A stretch of 64,000 bases of DNA from Hermatobates lingyangjiaoensis (GCA_026182355.1 JAPFBL010000002.1:1364001-1428000), one strand, 5' to 3'; shown: positions 11,561-24,432, counted from the first letter of the stretch. Numbers and translations: made by a program. Notes: generated from the letters alone by a model not told the origin.

Positions 11561-12999
11561 ATTCAGTGCAATATTTACACTTCCTATATTCAAAACTCAT
11601 GACATTTCCATAATGTAATATTCATATTAATACCATATTTATATATAATTTAAGCTTTCTGGATCACCAGAAAAGTAATAAATTTAGTAATCGTTTTGGC
11701 AAAAAGTACGATGTTTGTAAATTACTCAAAATATCAGAGTTTTTTTTCTGCCCCAAAAGCTTTTCTGCCAAATATTAAAATTAATCTAACTAAAGAGTGC
11801 TTAGAAAATTTGCAATAGACACAGACACATAAGTAATCAGACATGGATCCGCATGACCTCAAACATCAAAATCAGTCAAAATAACTAAATATACTTTACT
11901 TTTATTAATCATCACTATATTAGAGTAACCAACTGAAAAAAAATAGAACGGTTAGTCTAAGAAGTGAAAGTTGTCTTTAAAATGTGCTGGTCAAAAATTT
12001 GAACATTTACCAAAGTATATCTTATATGACACTTATAAGACCGATCATCTGAAACTTATTATATTTTTATCGTATACAAGTGTTATAGATATAATGAATG
12101 ACATTTTTATAGTGATTTATATGGATTGTGTTTGAAAAAGGCTTCTGAGTGTCCTATAAAACAATGTTTAACTATTTGACAGAAAATACCTCTTTCATAA
12201 GTTCACATCAGCCTTTAAACGGAGGTAAGGTGTTGTTAAGTTTGGTATAAAAGAACTTGAATTAATAAAAAATTAGTATCAATTCCTATTTAACTAATAT
12301 TTGTTCAATGCATTAAGTGTTTTTGTAACTATAGAACAGTATATTACTACATTACTACTACTACTATTACTTACTACTACAGTATATTACTACTATTACT
12401 ACAAGTATATTTCCAGTATGTTATTTTATGAATGACGTCGAAGTGAAAACTTTACTAGTTTGATGGTGCTAAATGAAAATTTGATAAGAGTTTCAGAAAA
12501 ACTGTAGTAAGAGAGCCAAGAATCAGAAAGTTAGAGAATTGCCGACATACCAGGTTAAAATTTAATATTTCCATGTGATGCTGTTAGAATCTTGTTCTTG
12601 TTTCAGTGACCGATCCTCCGGAATAGAGGAAAGTGACCGATCCTCCGTAAGACAGAATTCATTCTTACTCTCAGTTCGGATCAAAATGTCGAGTTGTCTT
12701 TTAGTTACTATTTAGCCCAAATCGGGTGTGATTACTGAATTTCATAAAACAACCAAAAGAATAAGCAAGAACAAGCAAAGAATAACAACCTTCAACACTA
12801 AAGGCAACGTTCGAAATCGGTCAAATGAGCCCTAACACCACTTTACTTGGTAAAACAGTTTACCACTTTCTTAATGTAAAAGTGAGAGTCTCAATGTGGA
12901 AAGAGTACGTTGTTTTGAGTAACAAACGACAAAGATTAAAAAAAAAACGAAAGTTATAATTTTTAAAAGGCTTGTGTAACAGTAAGCTTGATAGTTGGG
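11561..12999. other. Non-coding stretch with simple and direct repeats
   Basis: It contains an (ACT/ATT)n trinucleotide tract at about 12344-12406 and a perfect 16-bp direct repeat (AGTGACCGATCCTCCG) at 12605-12620 and 12632-12647, 27 bases apart. The direct repeat could be paired binding sites or an insertion scar. No coding frame is recognised. Confidence 0.5.
12344..12406. repeat. (ACT/ATT)n trinucleotide tract
   Basis: Interrupted TACTAC/TATTAC repeats. Confidence 0.85.
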
Positions 13000-13215
13000 G
13001 TTATTAGGGCAGTCCAAGTAACCAGCTGATGTAAAAGCAAAATAAGAAGACCCATCAAGCTAGAAACTGGTATTGCCGGTCAGCTGGCGGATTATTTATG
13101 CAAATGCAAGCGGGACAACTTACGGAGTAAGGCATGGTGAATGCCTGAGATGATCCAGTCTTCAGCCACTCGCAATCTTTCCACACCACTCTCCTTCATT
13201 AGACCTCTTTCAGCA
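13000..13215. promoter_or_regulatory. Candidate cis-regulatory element
   Basis: This GC-richer non-coding island has clustered transcription-factor-like words: CAGCTG E-boxes (about 13023 and 13081), an octamer ATGCAAAT at 13098-13105 directly following ATTATTT, and CACTCTCC. The frames are broken by stops, so it is not an obvious exon. It looks like a conserved non-coding element or enhancer, but conservation cannot be judged from one sequence. Confidence 0.25.
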
Positions 13216-14390
13216 AAGCATTCAGCTTTTCAAAACCAAAATTTGTTTCTTTAGTTTATATTTTTCTATACATTAATTTTTATTTAGATACAAAATTGGT
13301 AAAATCTACTACAAATAGATTTCTATAATATAACAAAAAAAAAAAAAAAAAATCTGAAGTGGCCCACACTAGACCAGAAGTAAATATAATAATAACCTCG
13401 TTGACAGTCAATTGAAATTTGATTTCATTTTATCGTAACTATTTTGTAGGCGCTATATCAAATTCATATATAATAAGTAATGATTTCATTCATCTTAATA
13501 TAACTATACTGATTGTATCAGTTATAACAAATATGAAATATTGATCTTGAACAATCTGCGATATTATTACTAAATTGAGGGTCTAAATCTCATTGAACTT
13601 GTGGTCATATCTGTCAAATTGAACACGTCTTTGCCGTTTCTAAATTAAAATTCGGATTTAAAGTTATTCACTGAACTTTATGATTGCTTTTAGAGAAGCA
13701 TCTCTTCCTTAGTAATGAATAGTCAAAGATGGGAACAAAAACTATTATAACAAAAACATAATAATTATATAAATCAAATTAATATTACAGGAAATATAAA
13801 AGAAAAGTACGATTAAAAAATAATATGTACTATTATTAAGATAAATACCAAATAAAAAATAATTTCTACTACACAGATCTACCTCTGAGGAGACAAATCT
13901 TTGCTTCGTCTGAAGCACTCAAAGTGACATTGCAGTAAGAATGATGGTCTCCAATTAAGGATACTCACATGGAGACAGTCATTGAAATTGAGTTTTAGAA
14001 AATTACAGGAATGGGAATAGGGCGATGGCTGAGATCTTACTTGTATCTGTATGGACAGAGGACTGTTCAAATAATCATTGATTATTTCAGCAGTTTGTTA
14101 TGAACAATGGTGGAAAATTGTCAATTATAAAAGGTGACATTGACATCTAAAAAAAGAAAATGAGATTATCAGACATTTGGTGAGTAAAGGAAATGGCGGA
14201 AGAGAAAGTTTGAAAGGATGTAATGTTTTCTTATTTATCTCACGTTCTTTTATCTATTTATATTGCTTATTTATTTTGCCTCTTGTTTTTTCTTTCGTAC
14301 TTGCTGGTCTAAAGGCAACAGCGTACCTGTTTGCCAGCTGAGTAGAGCTCATCTTCTTCTTCTTCAAATCTTAACACCGACAGGTTCGAA
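13216..14390. other. AT-rich non-coding stretch
   Basis: A long A run at about 13328-13350 and several AT-rich segments. A 63-codon minus frame at 13879-14070 is unremarkable. Nothing else is recognised. Confidence 0.5.
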
Positions 14391-14460
14391 ATATTGAATT
14401 CAGTTTTATTGCTGTTTCTCTGTGTTATTTTCTTTTAATAGTTCGAACTATATATTAATG
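14391..14460 (+). repeat. Degenerate family C fragment
   Basis: The string GGTTCGAAATATTGAATTCAG, followed about 15 bases later by TTTCTCTGTGTTATTTT, matches the 3' half of the family C units at 38.7 and 43.0 kb (TTCGAAATATTGAATTTAG, then TTTTTTCTGTGTCGTG). The CTGATGA half is not preserved. Confidence 0.4.
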
Positions 14461-14777
14461 ACTACACTGCAGTAAGAAATTCAGAAATGTTACTAAGGTC
14501 TTTCAAACAAAAACCTTTCTCAGAGTTTTACTCATATTGATACAATTGAAATAGGGCATTTGATAGGATATTTAGAAGGGAATGAGACAAGAGTGAGAAT
14601 TTTAAACGGCGTAAAGAAGAAGAAAGGGAAACGAAATGCATTACAAGTCAGGGTAAATAATGGAACTTATGAAGAACGAAGTAATCATCATGTAAGATTT
14701 CAGGAAGAAATATGCAATAAGCTATCCGATAGCTAGGCAAAGACACTAAATATCCTGTTTCACTTGTTTCAGCTTGA

Positions 14778-14880
14778 ATGGGACTGACGAGGACCAGTTG
14801 TTTTGGTTGAAAGACCAAGTCACATTTCTAAATTCTCACTCTGGTTTATATGTTGGTTTTCATTCATATTGGTCTTCAAT
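14778..14880 (+). repeat. Diverged family B unit
   Basis: CTGACGA at 14784-14790 and GAAA at 14809-14812 bracket GACCA ... TGGTT. In the usual family B unit the same positions are GACCG ... CGGTT, so both arms have changed together and pairing is kept. Downstream ...GTTTATATGTTGG... has drifted from other copies. It is a single unpaired copy. Confidence 0.6.
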
Positions 14881-17454
14881 AAATATAGATAATATTGTCT
14901 GGAATAGGTAATCTTACATGAATTTTTAATAACCTAAACCATTTTTGAAATTGGATTATTACTTATAATTTCTTTTTAATTTAATAAAACGGTACGATTA
15001 TTCTATATTCATTTGTGGAACTGTTGCTAGAGTTTCTTTAAATAAATATAAAATATGTAATATTATATAATTAATTTATAAATTATATTTTTTAATAAGT
15101 TTCCTCCGTTGATTTGATTACAGAAGAATTATTTCTTCTCATTTACGATTACTAAAAGAGTTTCAAAGAACTTTGTAAAGAGCAGAGCAAGTTGATGTTT
15201 ACATATCTGAATAAACATGCACACTGTCCCTGAGAACCCACGCACAACCTCCTGGGCTAAAAAATCTATGCCAAAGATTCATCTTAAGGAGTCATCAAGG
15301 ACAACTTGTCAATTTCTCTTATGGAGTTTGCATGGTAATATTAACTGTTCACAGACAAACTCCTATATTCATTGATTTAAAAAAGAAATCTGAAGGTTTT
15401 GTATTTATGTTATAAAATAGTTTAATTTTTTGCTCTTGGATTATTCTTCTTAGTTCATTGGAAAGATCAAATGAATATCTAAAATCTAATTATCAGGTTG
15501 GGGGAGGAAGAGATGTTTGCCACAGATATTAACCAGGACATTTGTGCTGCCGGGCAGTATTTTTTTTCAAACCTAGCCATTCAATTAATAATCCATAATA
15601 CTTTATTGCAAAATAACTGATACATAATTAAAAAATATTAGAAAAATATAAATTCATTTTATAGTGATGAACTATTCTTTTCATACCTGTTACATCATGA
15701 GGAATGAATCAGAATTAGTCTTAATTACACCAGATATCCAATTCTCTTCCCAAACGGCTCTCTAGAATTGAATTCACTCAAGCATTCCTATACCATCAAC
15801 TGATACTTCCAAAAGTACTCAACAATGAAGTGATATCAGAGTGTTGTCGTCTTATTGCACTGCTCTTCAAACGAGACAGTGATGCCTTAGTCTACTTCTT
15901 GAGGAATCTCAGGTTTTTAACATAAATTGGCACAAGGGTTTGGTTTGGTGCCAGACATCATTGACTTTTACCTCGAAATCGAACGCATCATATAGATTTT
16001 TTTTTTTAAGAAGAAAAGTTTAAAGTCTACGCTAAGTTAATAATTTGCAATCAGCTTTACCTACACCAAGGTTCTATCCTCTCTCTCCCACTCTATTTCT
16101 TTCTTTACAACTTATACAAGGCAGACTTAGATCAACACCGACCATCATTGTTTGTAACTATGATTTCCCAAGATAATTTCGCGATTGATGAATCTAATGA
16201 AAAGCGAAAATCTGACCTATATCTTCACCCTGCTAAGACTACTGCTCCTCAGTACTCGTCAAGATAACATCATTTTTGACAAACTATGTACCTTACCTTG
16301 TAATCTCCTTAACCCTTACATAACTTTTTACTCACTCCAATAAGACTGCTATAAGAAAAATCACGACTCCACTAACTGGCAGGTTACACATAAATATGCA
16401 ATTGTTCATAATTCTCGGTCTAGAACTTAGGATAGAACTTTAGCGTTTTGCCTAAGCATATAAAATATATTCAAAATTTAGCAATCTCCACCATCTACTA
16501 TTCTATGTTGTTGTGCAAGTCAATGACCAATATTCAAGTTAGTTCGTAGTTAGGAAATCAATAATATTTGTCCAAAAGCGAAATGGTAAAATTAGTTCAA
16601 TAGCTTGTTACATAAAGAACTTAATTTAGAAGTTTCTATAAATTAAGTTTAGAAGTCAACTATCTTTTTAAGTTAAGAGCACACTATAAAATATCCGTTG
16701 TATGGCAGATACCATTTATTTTGTAAGAAAAATTTATAGTATGACTTGATAATATGTATAATGATTAAAAAAAATGTTCGAATGACGAAAATGTACATTT
16801 TTGTTAATATTCTTATGTAAACTAAACAATATGCACCAAAGTTTAAATGATACAAACTTTGACATATAAAAAGTAAATCTGAAGTTGGGATGGCAACCCT
16901 GCTTTATGACACTAAGACTTGCATGCTATACATACGTACTGGTCTAAAACATGACATTTTATTTATCATGTTGTAAATAATATTTCAGTTTATTCATTTG
17001 GTGGAGACGACTATTCAAAGTAGTTAGAATTATCATTGTCATAAATACCATTAACGTGAAAAGATTATTACTATTCCTATACAAGTAAAACATTGGAGTT
17101 TCTAAACCAATTTATTACTGTTGGCAATATGTCTTAAACATAACAAACCAACCTCTTAAACTGCCATTCAAGTCTTTGTTGCTTCCACCCTACACTCAGT
17201 TTAATATTGTATGCCAAGTATTGTTAAAACTTATTTAATATATTTATAAATATTACTATTAGTAGTAATGGTAATTGTGTTAAAACAAAAATTATATTTT
17301 TTATATTATTAAATACAGAAAAAAAGTCAACAACTGTTACACGGTATTATATTAAAAAGTTCAATATTTAATATTGATATCGATTGGTCTTTTGATTAGT
17401 CCAACATTAAAAAGATTTCACCTGCCTTAAATACAAGCGATAACATGTTGTGTA
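14881..17454. other. AT-rich non-coding stretch
   Basis: No exon-like island or recognised repeat. Some C-rich patches around 16.06-16.4 kb are not open in any frame for long. Confidence 0.45.
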
Positions 17455-17585
17455 TATAATTAGAAACTTGTCTGAGTTAGCAGAACATGTTTTTGAGGCT
17501 GACCGCCGGGTACAGCCGGTAGATACAGCACGTGTGGTGAGTAACACCACGCGCCGTCGTACTCCCGGTCAAGTAGTATTTTAAT
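17455..17585. other. Exon-like GC island, open on both strands
   Basis: A 100-bp GC-rich patch sits in very AT-rich DNA. Plus strand: an AG at GTTAGCAG is followed by a frame reading AEHVFEADRRVQPVDTARV, which runs into a perfect donor hexamer GTGAGT at about 17539. Minus strand: an open frame reads REYDGAWCYSPHVLYLPAVP and then GGQPQKH. The plus reading has better splice edges; the minus reading is on the ataxin-1 strand and is Pro/Tyr-rich. A CACGTG E-box also lies inside. At most one frame can be the explanation, and a conserved regulatory element is equally possible. Confidence 0.25.
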
Positions 17586-18379
17586 GTCTAATGACTAATC
17601 AACCACATTGACTAACGCAATCGTATAAAGCCTATTACTGCGGGTATTGCATAAAAAAAACGTTTTCTTCAACATTTCATAATTCACGTTACAATTCAAT
17701 ATCAGTTTCAATTACTTATAAATAAACTTTTTCTTTCTGTTGTCATTTTACAATAAAATAATTAATTTAACAATTCTTTTTTTAGCTTTTTTAGCTAAAT
17801 TGAATACTAAAGAGTGATTACAAAGTTAGAAATTCATTTAGATTAAAATTGATGTTAGTCTAGCTGTCAATTTGGCATTGATATGGAAAATTTTTTTCAA
17901 AACAGGATGAATATGAAATAGCAGTTTTTCAACATTATTTATAATTTAGACAAAAAAGGCAAATTTTAACGCGATATTAAATGTCTAAGTGCACTAAACT
18001 TGATATATATAGAGTTACCACATTATCTTTAGGATGAAAAAAATCAGCAATATACCAAGCAAAATAAACATAGAAATTATCAAAAGTAAACAGTATTTGT
18101 CAAAGTTGCATTCATTTGTTTTGCAAACGCTCACAAAGTTCGAACTAAGATTGTACTTTGGCTACGAACAGAGTATTACGTACAGTAACTCAAAGTATGT
18201 ACGTACCAATACAAAAGATTAGTGTATTAAGAGAAGTGCATATTTAGGGAGGTTGATATAATCAAAGCATAATTGTTTCACTATAATGTATACTTTTCAA
18301 CAGATTTATGATAAACCAAAGCGAGTCACAACCTTGTGGTTGTGTCTGTAGTTCAGGGTACAGTATTTAGAATACTCTT
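17586..18379. other. AT-rich non-coding stretch
   Basis: AT-rich with a 62-codon Lys/Ile/Ser-rich plus frame (18034-18222) that looks like chance. A small hairpin (CACAACCTTGTGGTTGTG) is near 18327-18344. Confidence 0.45.
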
Positions 18380-18660
18380 TGTTCTGGTATGGGAGTTGGC
18401 ACAGCAATGTTTCGTACTGTTCTGATTTTTCCGCTACTTAAGTGGACGTTAGAACGAGAATATGGGTTTGAAGCGAAGACCCGAGTGGGAGCATGCGCTG
18501 TTGCAACAAATGATGGCCGTCTCGTCGTCTATAACGACCCGTCTAAAAATAAAAGTACAACACGTTCCAAAACCGGTGGCCGGATAACCTGCGGCCTCGT
18601 TACCTTTTGCAGGACCACAGGCAACCCCTCTCCACATATCCTCCGGGCTTAAAGACTTTT
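18380..18660 (+). other. GC-richer island with an 87-codon frame
   Basis: The plus frame from ATG at 18389 to 18652 reads MGVGTAMFRTVLIFPLLKW at its start and contains KTRVGACAVATNDGRLVVYN. The minus strand is open for 62 codons over the same bases. Near the 3' side, TTACCTTTTGCAG (ending about 18612) is a good-looking splice acceptor on the plus strand. No domain is recognised. It could be an exon, a pseudogene piece or a transposon fragment. Confidence 0.25.
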
Positions 18661-20500
18661 TTTTTTCTTCTCACATCCATCTCTTTAGACTGGACCAATT
18701 TTTTTTTGGCGGACTTTCCATGGCAAACTAATCATTAGATCACTAAAACAAAGTCTGTCTTTTTTAAAACCAACAAATATTTTAAGTGTAAGAAGCGCTG
18801 TTACTCGTAATGCTAAAATGGTGTTTCCTAGAATTTTAGATCCAAACTCTCTGGAGTTTTGGTTAGAAAATTTGGCCTGTTCAATTTCTCCTTAGTGCGT
18901 TTCATTTGACTAATGCACTATTTATTACACATTTCAAAAAGTTGGACCCAAGAAAAACAATAAGGTTATTGTTGGTTTAGATAGGTGATTATTTTCAATA
19001 CTAGTAATTGAATTGTTCAACTTTACAGACATATTTATAAGCCGATCAAATTTAGTATGAAAAAATATCGGTTGTCAAGAATGCTTCATTGAAACTGAAA
19101 ACCATCGTAACCAATGAAATCTACAAGACGATAGTAAAATCTGACAAAGATTTGCAATGGCAATTAAGAATCATTTAAATCTATTTGGTGATTGTTCACA
19201 ATGGTTTTACACAATAAAATTAATTGAGTTCATACAATAGTTTTCAGTTTAAAACTCAAGTGAAACTTTTCAGACATTTTGATGATTTTTAAAATTTATG
19301 TTTGAAATTCGTGTTGTTATTTTTATTCATTAAAATTAAGAAAGTTACTTACTGAAGTAACTTGAGAAGTAATTATTTTTGAGAAGGTATATACTTTTAG
19401 AAGGAAAATTGAATCAGTTGAGCCTTTACTGAGGTGACTTCGAATTAGAGGATGATCCTCAGTAAAGATCTAAAGAGAAAAAATGGAGGAGGCCAACATT
19501 CAACGAATAATGAACTGCGCAACTAATCAACTAATGTGTTCTAATAAAGCAAACTATACATGACCTGACCACAAACTCAGTGTTTTTAGGAGTAGATGTA
19601 CTTAACAATGTTTACTTTATTCTGTATATACAATTGAAATAATGTAAAGAAAATAAACAAAATACCTAGCATCTGTTTGTAAAAAAAAATACATATACAA
19701 CTTCAATGATTGGGATTTTGAAATTGACTTTGAACATCTATATTAAGATATATTGTAAAATATAAAATCGTTTTAATTAAGACAATACCCTCGTAAAAAG
19801 TTATTTAATAACCACCCTATCTTCTGGAAAAATAATTATCTTCACATAACAGAGAATGTAAAAGTAATTTTTCTAACCAAAATTATACTGTGAATACTCA
19901 TGTAATTATTTAAGATATTCACACAAGGGACTATTCATTCAAGAGTAAGTATTAGTAATTAGGGTTAGAACTTAGAATGGGAATCAAGAATAATGTGTTG
20001 AGAGTAAAGTCGTTAAAGCATCATTTAGTGAAACAAAACTCACATCGCTATTACAGAATGCATCATTACAAGCACGCGATTGGTCCTCGGATAAGAGTAA
20101 ATTATTAATTTGAATGTTTTTTACAGGTTAAGCATATTTTTTTATTTAAAATGCATTTTAATTAAATGAAAGAAGAATTGGAGAGAGCGAATTTTTAGTC
20201 TACTCAAAAATCTGGCAAAATCCAGGAAAAATTTAGTAATCTTAAAGAGTACTTCATCCTGTTTGGTAACTTTATACCAATTGATTTATAGAGAACTAGA
20301 TGACCTGGCAAACTTTGTACCAGCTAACAGTCAAAGAATGTCATATTAACTTTAGCTAAAATTAATTTAGTACTTAATTATTAACATAATAGCTAACCCA
20401 ACAGACGTCCAATAGCCTCAATTGGATGAATGCTGTAATTATAATTAGCATCGTAATGGAATGTACTGAGATTCAAATCTGGTGTAAGTGGTTAGTCTGT
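18661..20500. other. AT-rich non-coding stretch
   Basis: A T-rich start, then AT-rich sequence without recognised repeats or frames. Confidence 0.45.
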
Positions 20501-20504
20501 ATCG

Positions 20505-20765
20505 AGCAGTGCTCACTCGAATGGTTTTCAGTCTGGATTCTCGTTGCATGCTTGTTTCAGAAGAACGGAATCGAGAATAAAGTTCTCGGTCGGTTTTTAA
20601 TCTTGTTTCTCGTTGCTCGTTTGTTTCAGATGGATGGGTTCAAACTTTACGTTCACGATTTGATTCCCATCTCTCCTCTTGTTACTCGTTTGTATCTAAG
20701 GCTCGTGTTGCCTTTTTCTTTCGTGCTTGAGATGTAAAACGATCAATCACTCGTTTTTTTTTGGG
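20505..20765 (+). repeat. Degenerate tandem repeat, about 2.5 copies
   Basis: Words recur in order: TCTCGTTGCATGCTTGTTTCAG, then TCTCGTTGCTCGTTTGTTTCAG, then CTTGTTACTCGTTTGTATCTAAG, spaced roughly 80-90 bp, with a final CACTCGTTTTT. A 103-codon plus frame across it (20426-20737) is best explained by the repeat having few stops in that frame, not by a gene. Confidence 0.5.
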
Positions 20766-20964
20766 AGACATAATTGCACAAAAAATGGCGTTGAGACGTG
20801 TTTAAAATTAATATGTTGAGAGTTGAACAGCAAATAAAATTTTAAGTGAATTATTTCTACATAAATAAAAATGTCCGATTATTATTTATATAGAAAACCA
20901 TCCTGTATAAAAGTTTAAAAACAGGTAAGATTAAAGAAATAATTTAAAATAAATGAATTCAGAT

Positions 20965-21135
20965 ATCAAATCAAACTTTTTATTGGCACATACTAGTTTT
21001 TATGAACTCAGAAACCTTCGTGAGCATGCGTTTAACCATTCCCCAAAGTTTCATCAGAATCGGATGAGCGGTTTAGAAAAGCATAAGGGATACAGGAAAC
21101 ATACAGTTTTATTTATATTGATGGTGACTGCTTGG
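20965..21135 (+). repeat. LINE-type 3' tail repeat
   Basis: Contains AAAGTTTCATCAGAATCGG, then ATGAGCGGTTTAGAAAAGC, ACATACAGTTTTATTTATA. The order of an AAGTTTCAT-xx-ATCGG block, a GAGCGGTTT block and a terminal TTTTATTTATAT is typical of 3' untranslated ends of RTE-like non-LTR retrotransposons in arthropods. No reverse transcriptase is attached here. Confidence 0.5.
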
Positions 21136-21969
21136 TACAGGAGATGTACATGTTGGAGTTGAAATGGAAATATCAGTATCTTACCAAAGGTGTAGGTCAG
21201 AGTCAAATGGTTCTCAAAACAACTATACAGCACAATGTATAATTTAATGAAATTTAATGAATTTATTAAATAACATTCTCCATTAGGTCAATATAACTCT
21301 CATGCCTGCCATAATGAAGACAATTATTTGCGATTACTTCAGCTAATAGGAGGAACGAAAAGTTTCCTAACAGCGAAGATTTTAAGATATAAGGTAAAAC
21401 CGTTTTGCTTTTGGTTATGCCTTTTTGCGATATATAAGTGACTTTAAATTACAACATACAAATTACCTTCTAAATACAACAGACGCTTAAAATTTAAATT
21501 TTTAACGAATATTAAATATCTAACATTACTTACTTTGCGTGCGCCATTAGTATTATCTACTTGATGTTTTGAAAGATAACATTTTGTTCGAGATTTTGAA
21601 TTTGTTCAATATCTTATGATACATCATTTTCAACCCGTTTTAATGTCGTTAGCAGTTTTTCTTTCTACTCCCAAAAAAGGTTAGGGATATACAGCCTTTT
21701 CAATTAGCCTATAGAGACCTGCTCAAAAAAACGAACACACACAAAAAAAAGGTATTTTCAATTTAAATGAAATCACGGGTTATTTTAAAATTCTAATTCC
21801 CCTGAAGAGGCTGATTCTTGCACGATTAATATTCTGGTGAGAGCCTAACAATAGGCAGCTTAATTCCTTATTCTTAATTCAATTGAGGTTATGAAAGAGC
21901 AAAATGGACTTAAGGAAGTTGCAGAACATAATAGAATTATGAATATTGAGAAACAAGATTGAAGTGTAC
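21136..21969. other. Non-coding stretch
   Basis: AT-rich, with no recognised exon or repeat. Confidence 0.45.
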
Positions 21970-22035
21970 CGGATGATGAGAAGATGAAGCCCTGTGGTGA
22001 GTGGCCTGTCTTCGCATAAGGCGGGCTTTGAGGTG
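21970..22035 (-). other. Candidate 66-bp micro-exon, Pro/Ser-rich
   Basis: On the minus strand, ACTGCAG precedes a frame reading APQSPPYAKTGHSPQGFIFS that ends CCG before GTACAC. The patch is GC-richer than its flanks. It lies on the same strand as the AXH exon and has the Pro/Ser-rich composition expected of the N-terminal part of ataxin-1, but there is no family signature there to test. The pyrimidine tract before the acceptor is weak. The plus strand has a GTGAGT in the same patch. Confidence 0.18.
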
Positions 22036-22954
22036 CTGCAGTAACTTCAATCAACATTATGTATCAATGCCGTCTATCAAGTAAGTCTTGATAGCAGGTC
22101 AATACCACCGAATTAGTTTTCCCCCTCCTTACAAATTACTTATTTTGGTTCAATAAACTCATCATTTTATCAGCTTTCATTTCTATCTACTACTGATGAC
22201 ATATTTTTTAAAACTTTTTAAAAAATAAAAGCTGTAAAAAATGCTACCTTTATTGACAAAAAGACCAGAAATATGGTTCTGGCAGTTAGAAACACAATTC
22301 ATTATAATTAAAATTGATTTATGAATGAAATAAGAAAATAATAAAAGAGTTAGTATATACATAGAAATTTATCAGTTTTACAAAAGTATTTTAAAGTATT
22401 TAAAATTAAACAACAAAACTATATAAGCCATTAGTCTAACTTTTCATGAGGTATGAATAGTTCATTTTCACTTTGTGCATTTAGTAAAATTAGTAACCGA
22501 GAATTTTTAATAGCAATCATTATAATGAAAAATTTCTGAATTCACTCAATAAATTTTTGGTAAAGGAGATAAACTTTTAATTATTTTTTTATTGATCACA
22601 TCGTTTGTATTTGATAAACATAAATTATACTGTATCAATTCTAATGCCATTAAACTTTATTACAAACTAGAAGACGTGCCCGTCTTTGACGGGAATTTTA
22701 CAAAAATTCTGAGATTATATTCCAAAATAATACTAGAAAACATCATTATTAGTACAGTCCATAGCTGTCATTAGATCTGGAGTTGTTTTTACGTTTCGCA
22801 GCTTTAGATACTGAGCTCAAATTTGATTTTATTCCAGGCATACTTCTTATTTAGTACGCGGGTATGTAGGACTCACTTAGGTAGGTAGGACTCACTTTTT
22901 TAAAGGGAGAAAATTATGATAAACGCAAACGAAATTAAAAACAACTGACAATAC
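22036..22954. other. AT-rich non-coding stretch
   Basis: Nothing recognised apart from A/T runs and a near-duplicate GTAGGACTCACTT pair at about 22866-22897. Confidence 0.45.
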
Positions 22955-23292
22955 CAGGCAACTAAAAACACCTGTATATTTTCAAAATAAAAATGTCCAT
23001 AAGACTAGCGAAAGACAGCTTAAAAGTACATAACCAGGCTTTTACGTTGAATTTCCAATCCATTCAATCTTAGGTTTTAAGTTAGACAAACACAAATCTA
23101 TTGACATAGTTTTCAGCTCGTAATGATTTATGGTGGCTGAGTTTACTTGTGATAAAATTTTGTAGAAAAAAAAAACAAACTTTTCTAAGGGTGCATTCGT
23201 TTTCTCTAATGTATAAAACGTAAAGATAACTTGAAATTAGTCAGTTCTAAGCAATGTGCAGACAAAACTTTCTTTTATTTATATGACTATGT
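22955..23292 (+). repeat. LINE-tail-like repeat, copy A
   Basis: Shares an ordered set of blocks with 47.72-48.21 kb: CTGTATATTTTCAAAATAA, TTTCCAATCCATTCAA, TTAAGTTAGACA, TTATGGTGGCTGAGTTTAC, CAAAATTTTG, TCTCTAATGTAT, CAGTTCTAAGCAATGT, CAGACAAAAC, TTTCTTTTATTTATAT. The terminal TTTTATTTATAT and the GGTGGCTGAGTTT block resemble the 3' tails of RTE-type LINEs. It has no coding remnant. Confidence 0.65.
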
Positions 23293-24275
23293 TGATTATA
23301 CCTTCTGTTTATAATATTACTATAATAATCTGTATTTAACAAATTTATCTAGTAGGCAACTATTATAATCTTATAACATGTACTGGAAACAAGCATTTCA
23401 ATAGTTAGTATTCATTAATAGGGTCAATAAGAGATTATACGAGACATTTTATATAAGGTATTCTTCAAAATAGATAATCTACCATCAAATAATAGAAACA
23501 ATGTTAATTCATTAAAAAATGTTTATTACATATATATGTACAGAATTAACATTTAACGTTTGATGGGAGGGGGCACTATGACAAAAAATGAGCATATTAT
23601 GTCTGGGATATTTATGTAAGTGTTAAACGTTATGTAAACAGTAAAGCCAGTTCTCAATTAAAGCTTAAGTAAGACTTAGAGATAACAATCAAATAGTAAT
23701 AAAACGTATTATAGATCACTAATCCCTCCTATAGTGAAAGCACTTAAAACAGAAGTATACTTATTTAGGCAATAAAACAGTTCAATTTGTATGGAACTTA
23801 AAACAAATGTAGAGCTACTAAAGATTGAAATTTTTTTTTAAATTTATAAATTGTTTGTAGTCCATTGTATTTTACAAACACTATTCACTTCACAATATTT
23901 CAATTTTGTAATGTAATTAGTTTTTTCAAATTGCAGAATATTATCATCGATAGCGCAGACAAATGCAATGAAAGATTTAGGTTTGCTAAATTCCATATGG
24001 ATAGAATAATTACTGATATTTATGTCGGGAAATTCATTTCGTCAATCCGATTCACGCATAAAATATTACGATTTAAATTTACTGTGAGGAAGCCATTTTT
24101 AATTAGATTTTCAATTACACTTGTGAGATATGATTTTTTATGACACGATGCCTAATAAGAACAACTGGTTTTCCGGGTTCTATGGCCTCATCAAGGATCT
24201 TTTCAAGGATAGCTAAAGTGATATGTCTATCATGTATGCTTTCAAATCACAATTATTTCATATATATATATAACA
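23293..24275. other. AT-rich non-coding stretch
   Basis: No exon-like island. A 92-codon plus frame at 23865-24143 is Phe/Ile-rich and AT-driven; I treat it as chance. Confidence 0.45.
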
Positions 24276-24432
24276 AGACTTCACATTAACACGTGAAATA
24301 ACAATGAATGAACAAACCACAATATGAAATGGGGGAAAAAAAAAGGACTAAGATCTTTCAACCACATTAAGTGGTCTTTGTCAGAGTCGAAAACCCAACC
24401 AAGAAGTTACCATTTCATATGGTTTGATCATA
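24276..24432 (-). repeat. Family B unit with altered hairpin
   Basis: On the minus strand the core reads CTGACAA (24378-24384), GACCAC ... GTGGTT, GAAA (24356-24359). Relative to the common unit the stem is changed on both sides and lengthened, with pairing kept. The outer flank ...CACGTGAAATAACAATGAATG... matches the other units, and both ends abut (TA)n tracts (about 24260-24270 and 24428-24440). Confidence 0.7.

Noticed and set aside
20426..20737. 103-codon hydrophobic plus frame
   Set aside because: It overlaps a degenerate tandem repeat and has no start context or domain.
23865..24143. 92-codon Phe/Ile/Lys-rich frame
   Set aside because: Composition follows from AT-rich DNA; no motif and no splice edges.
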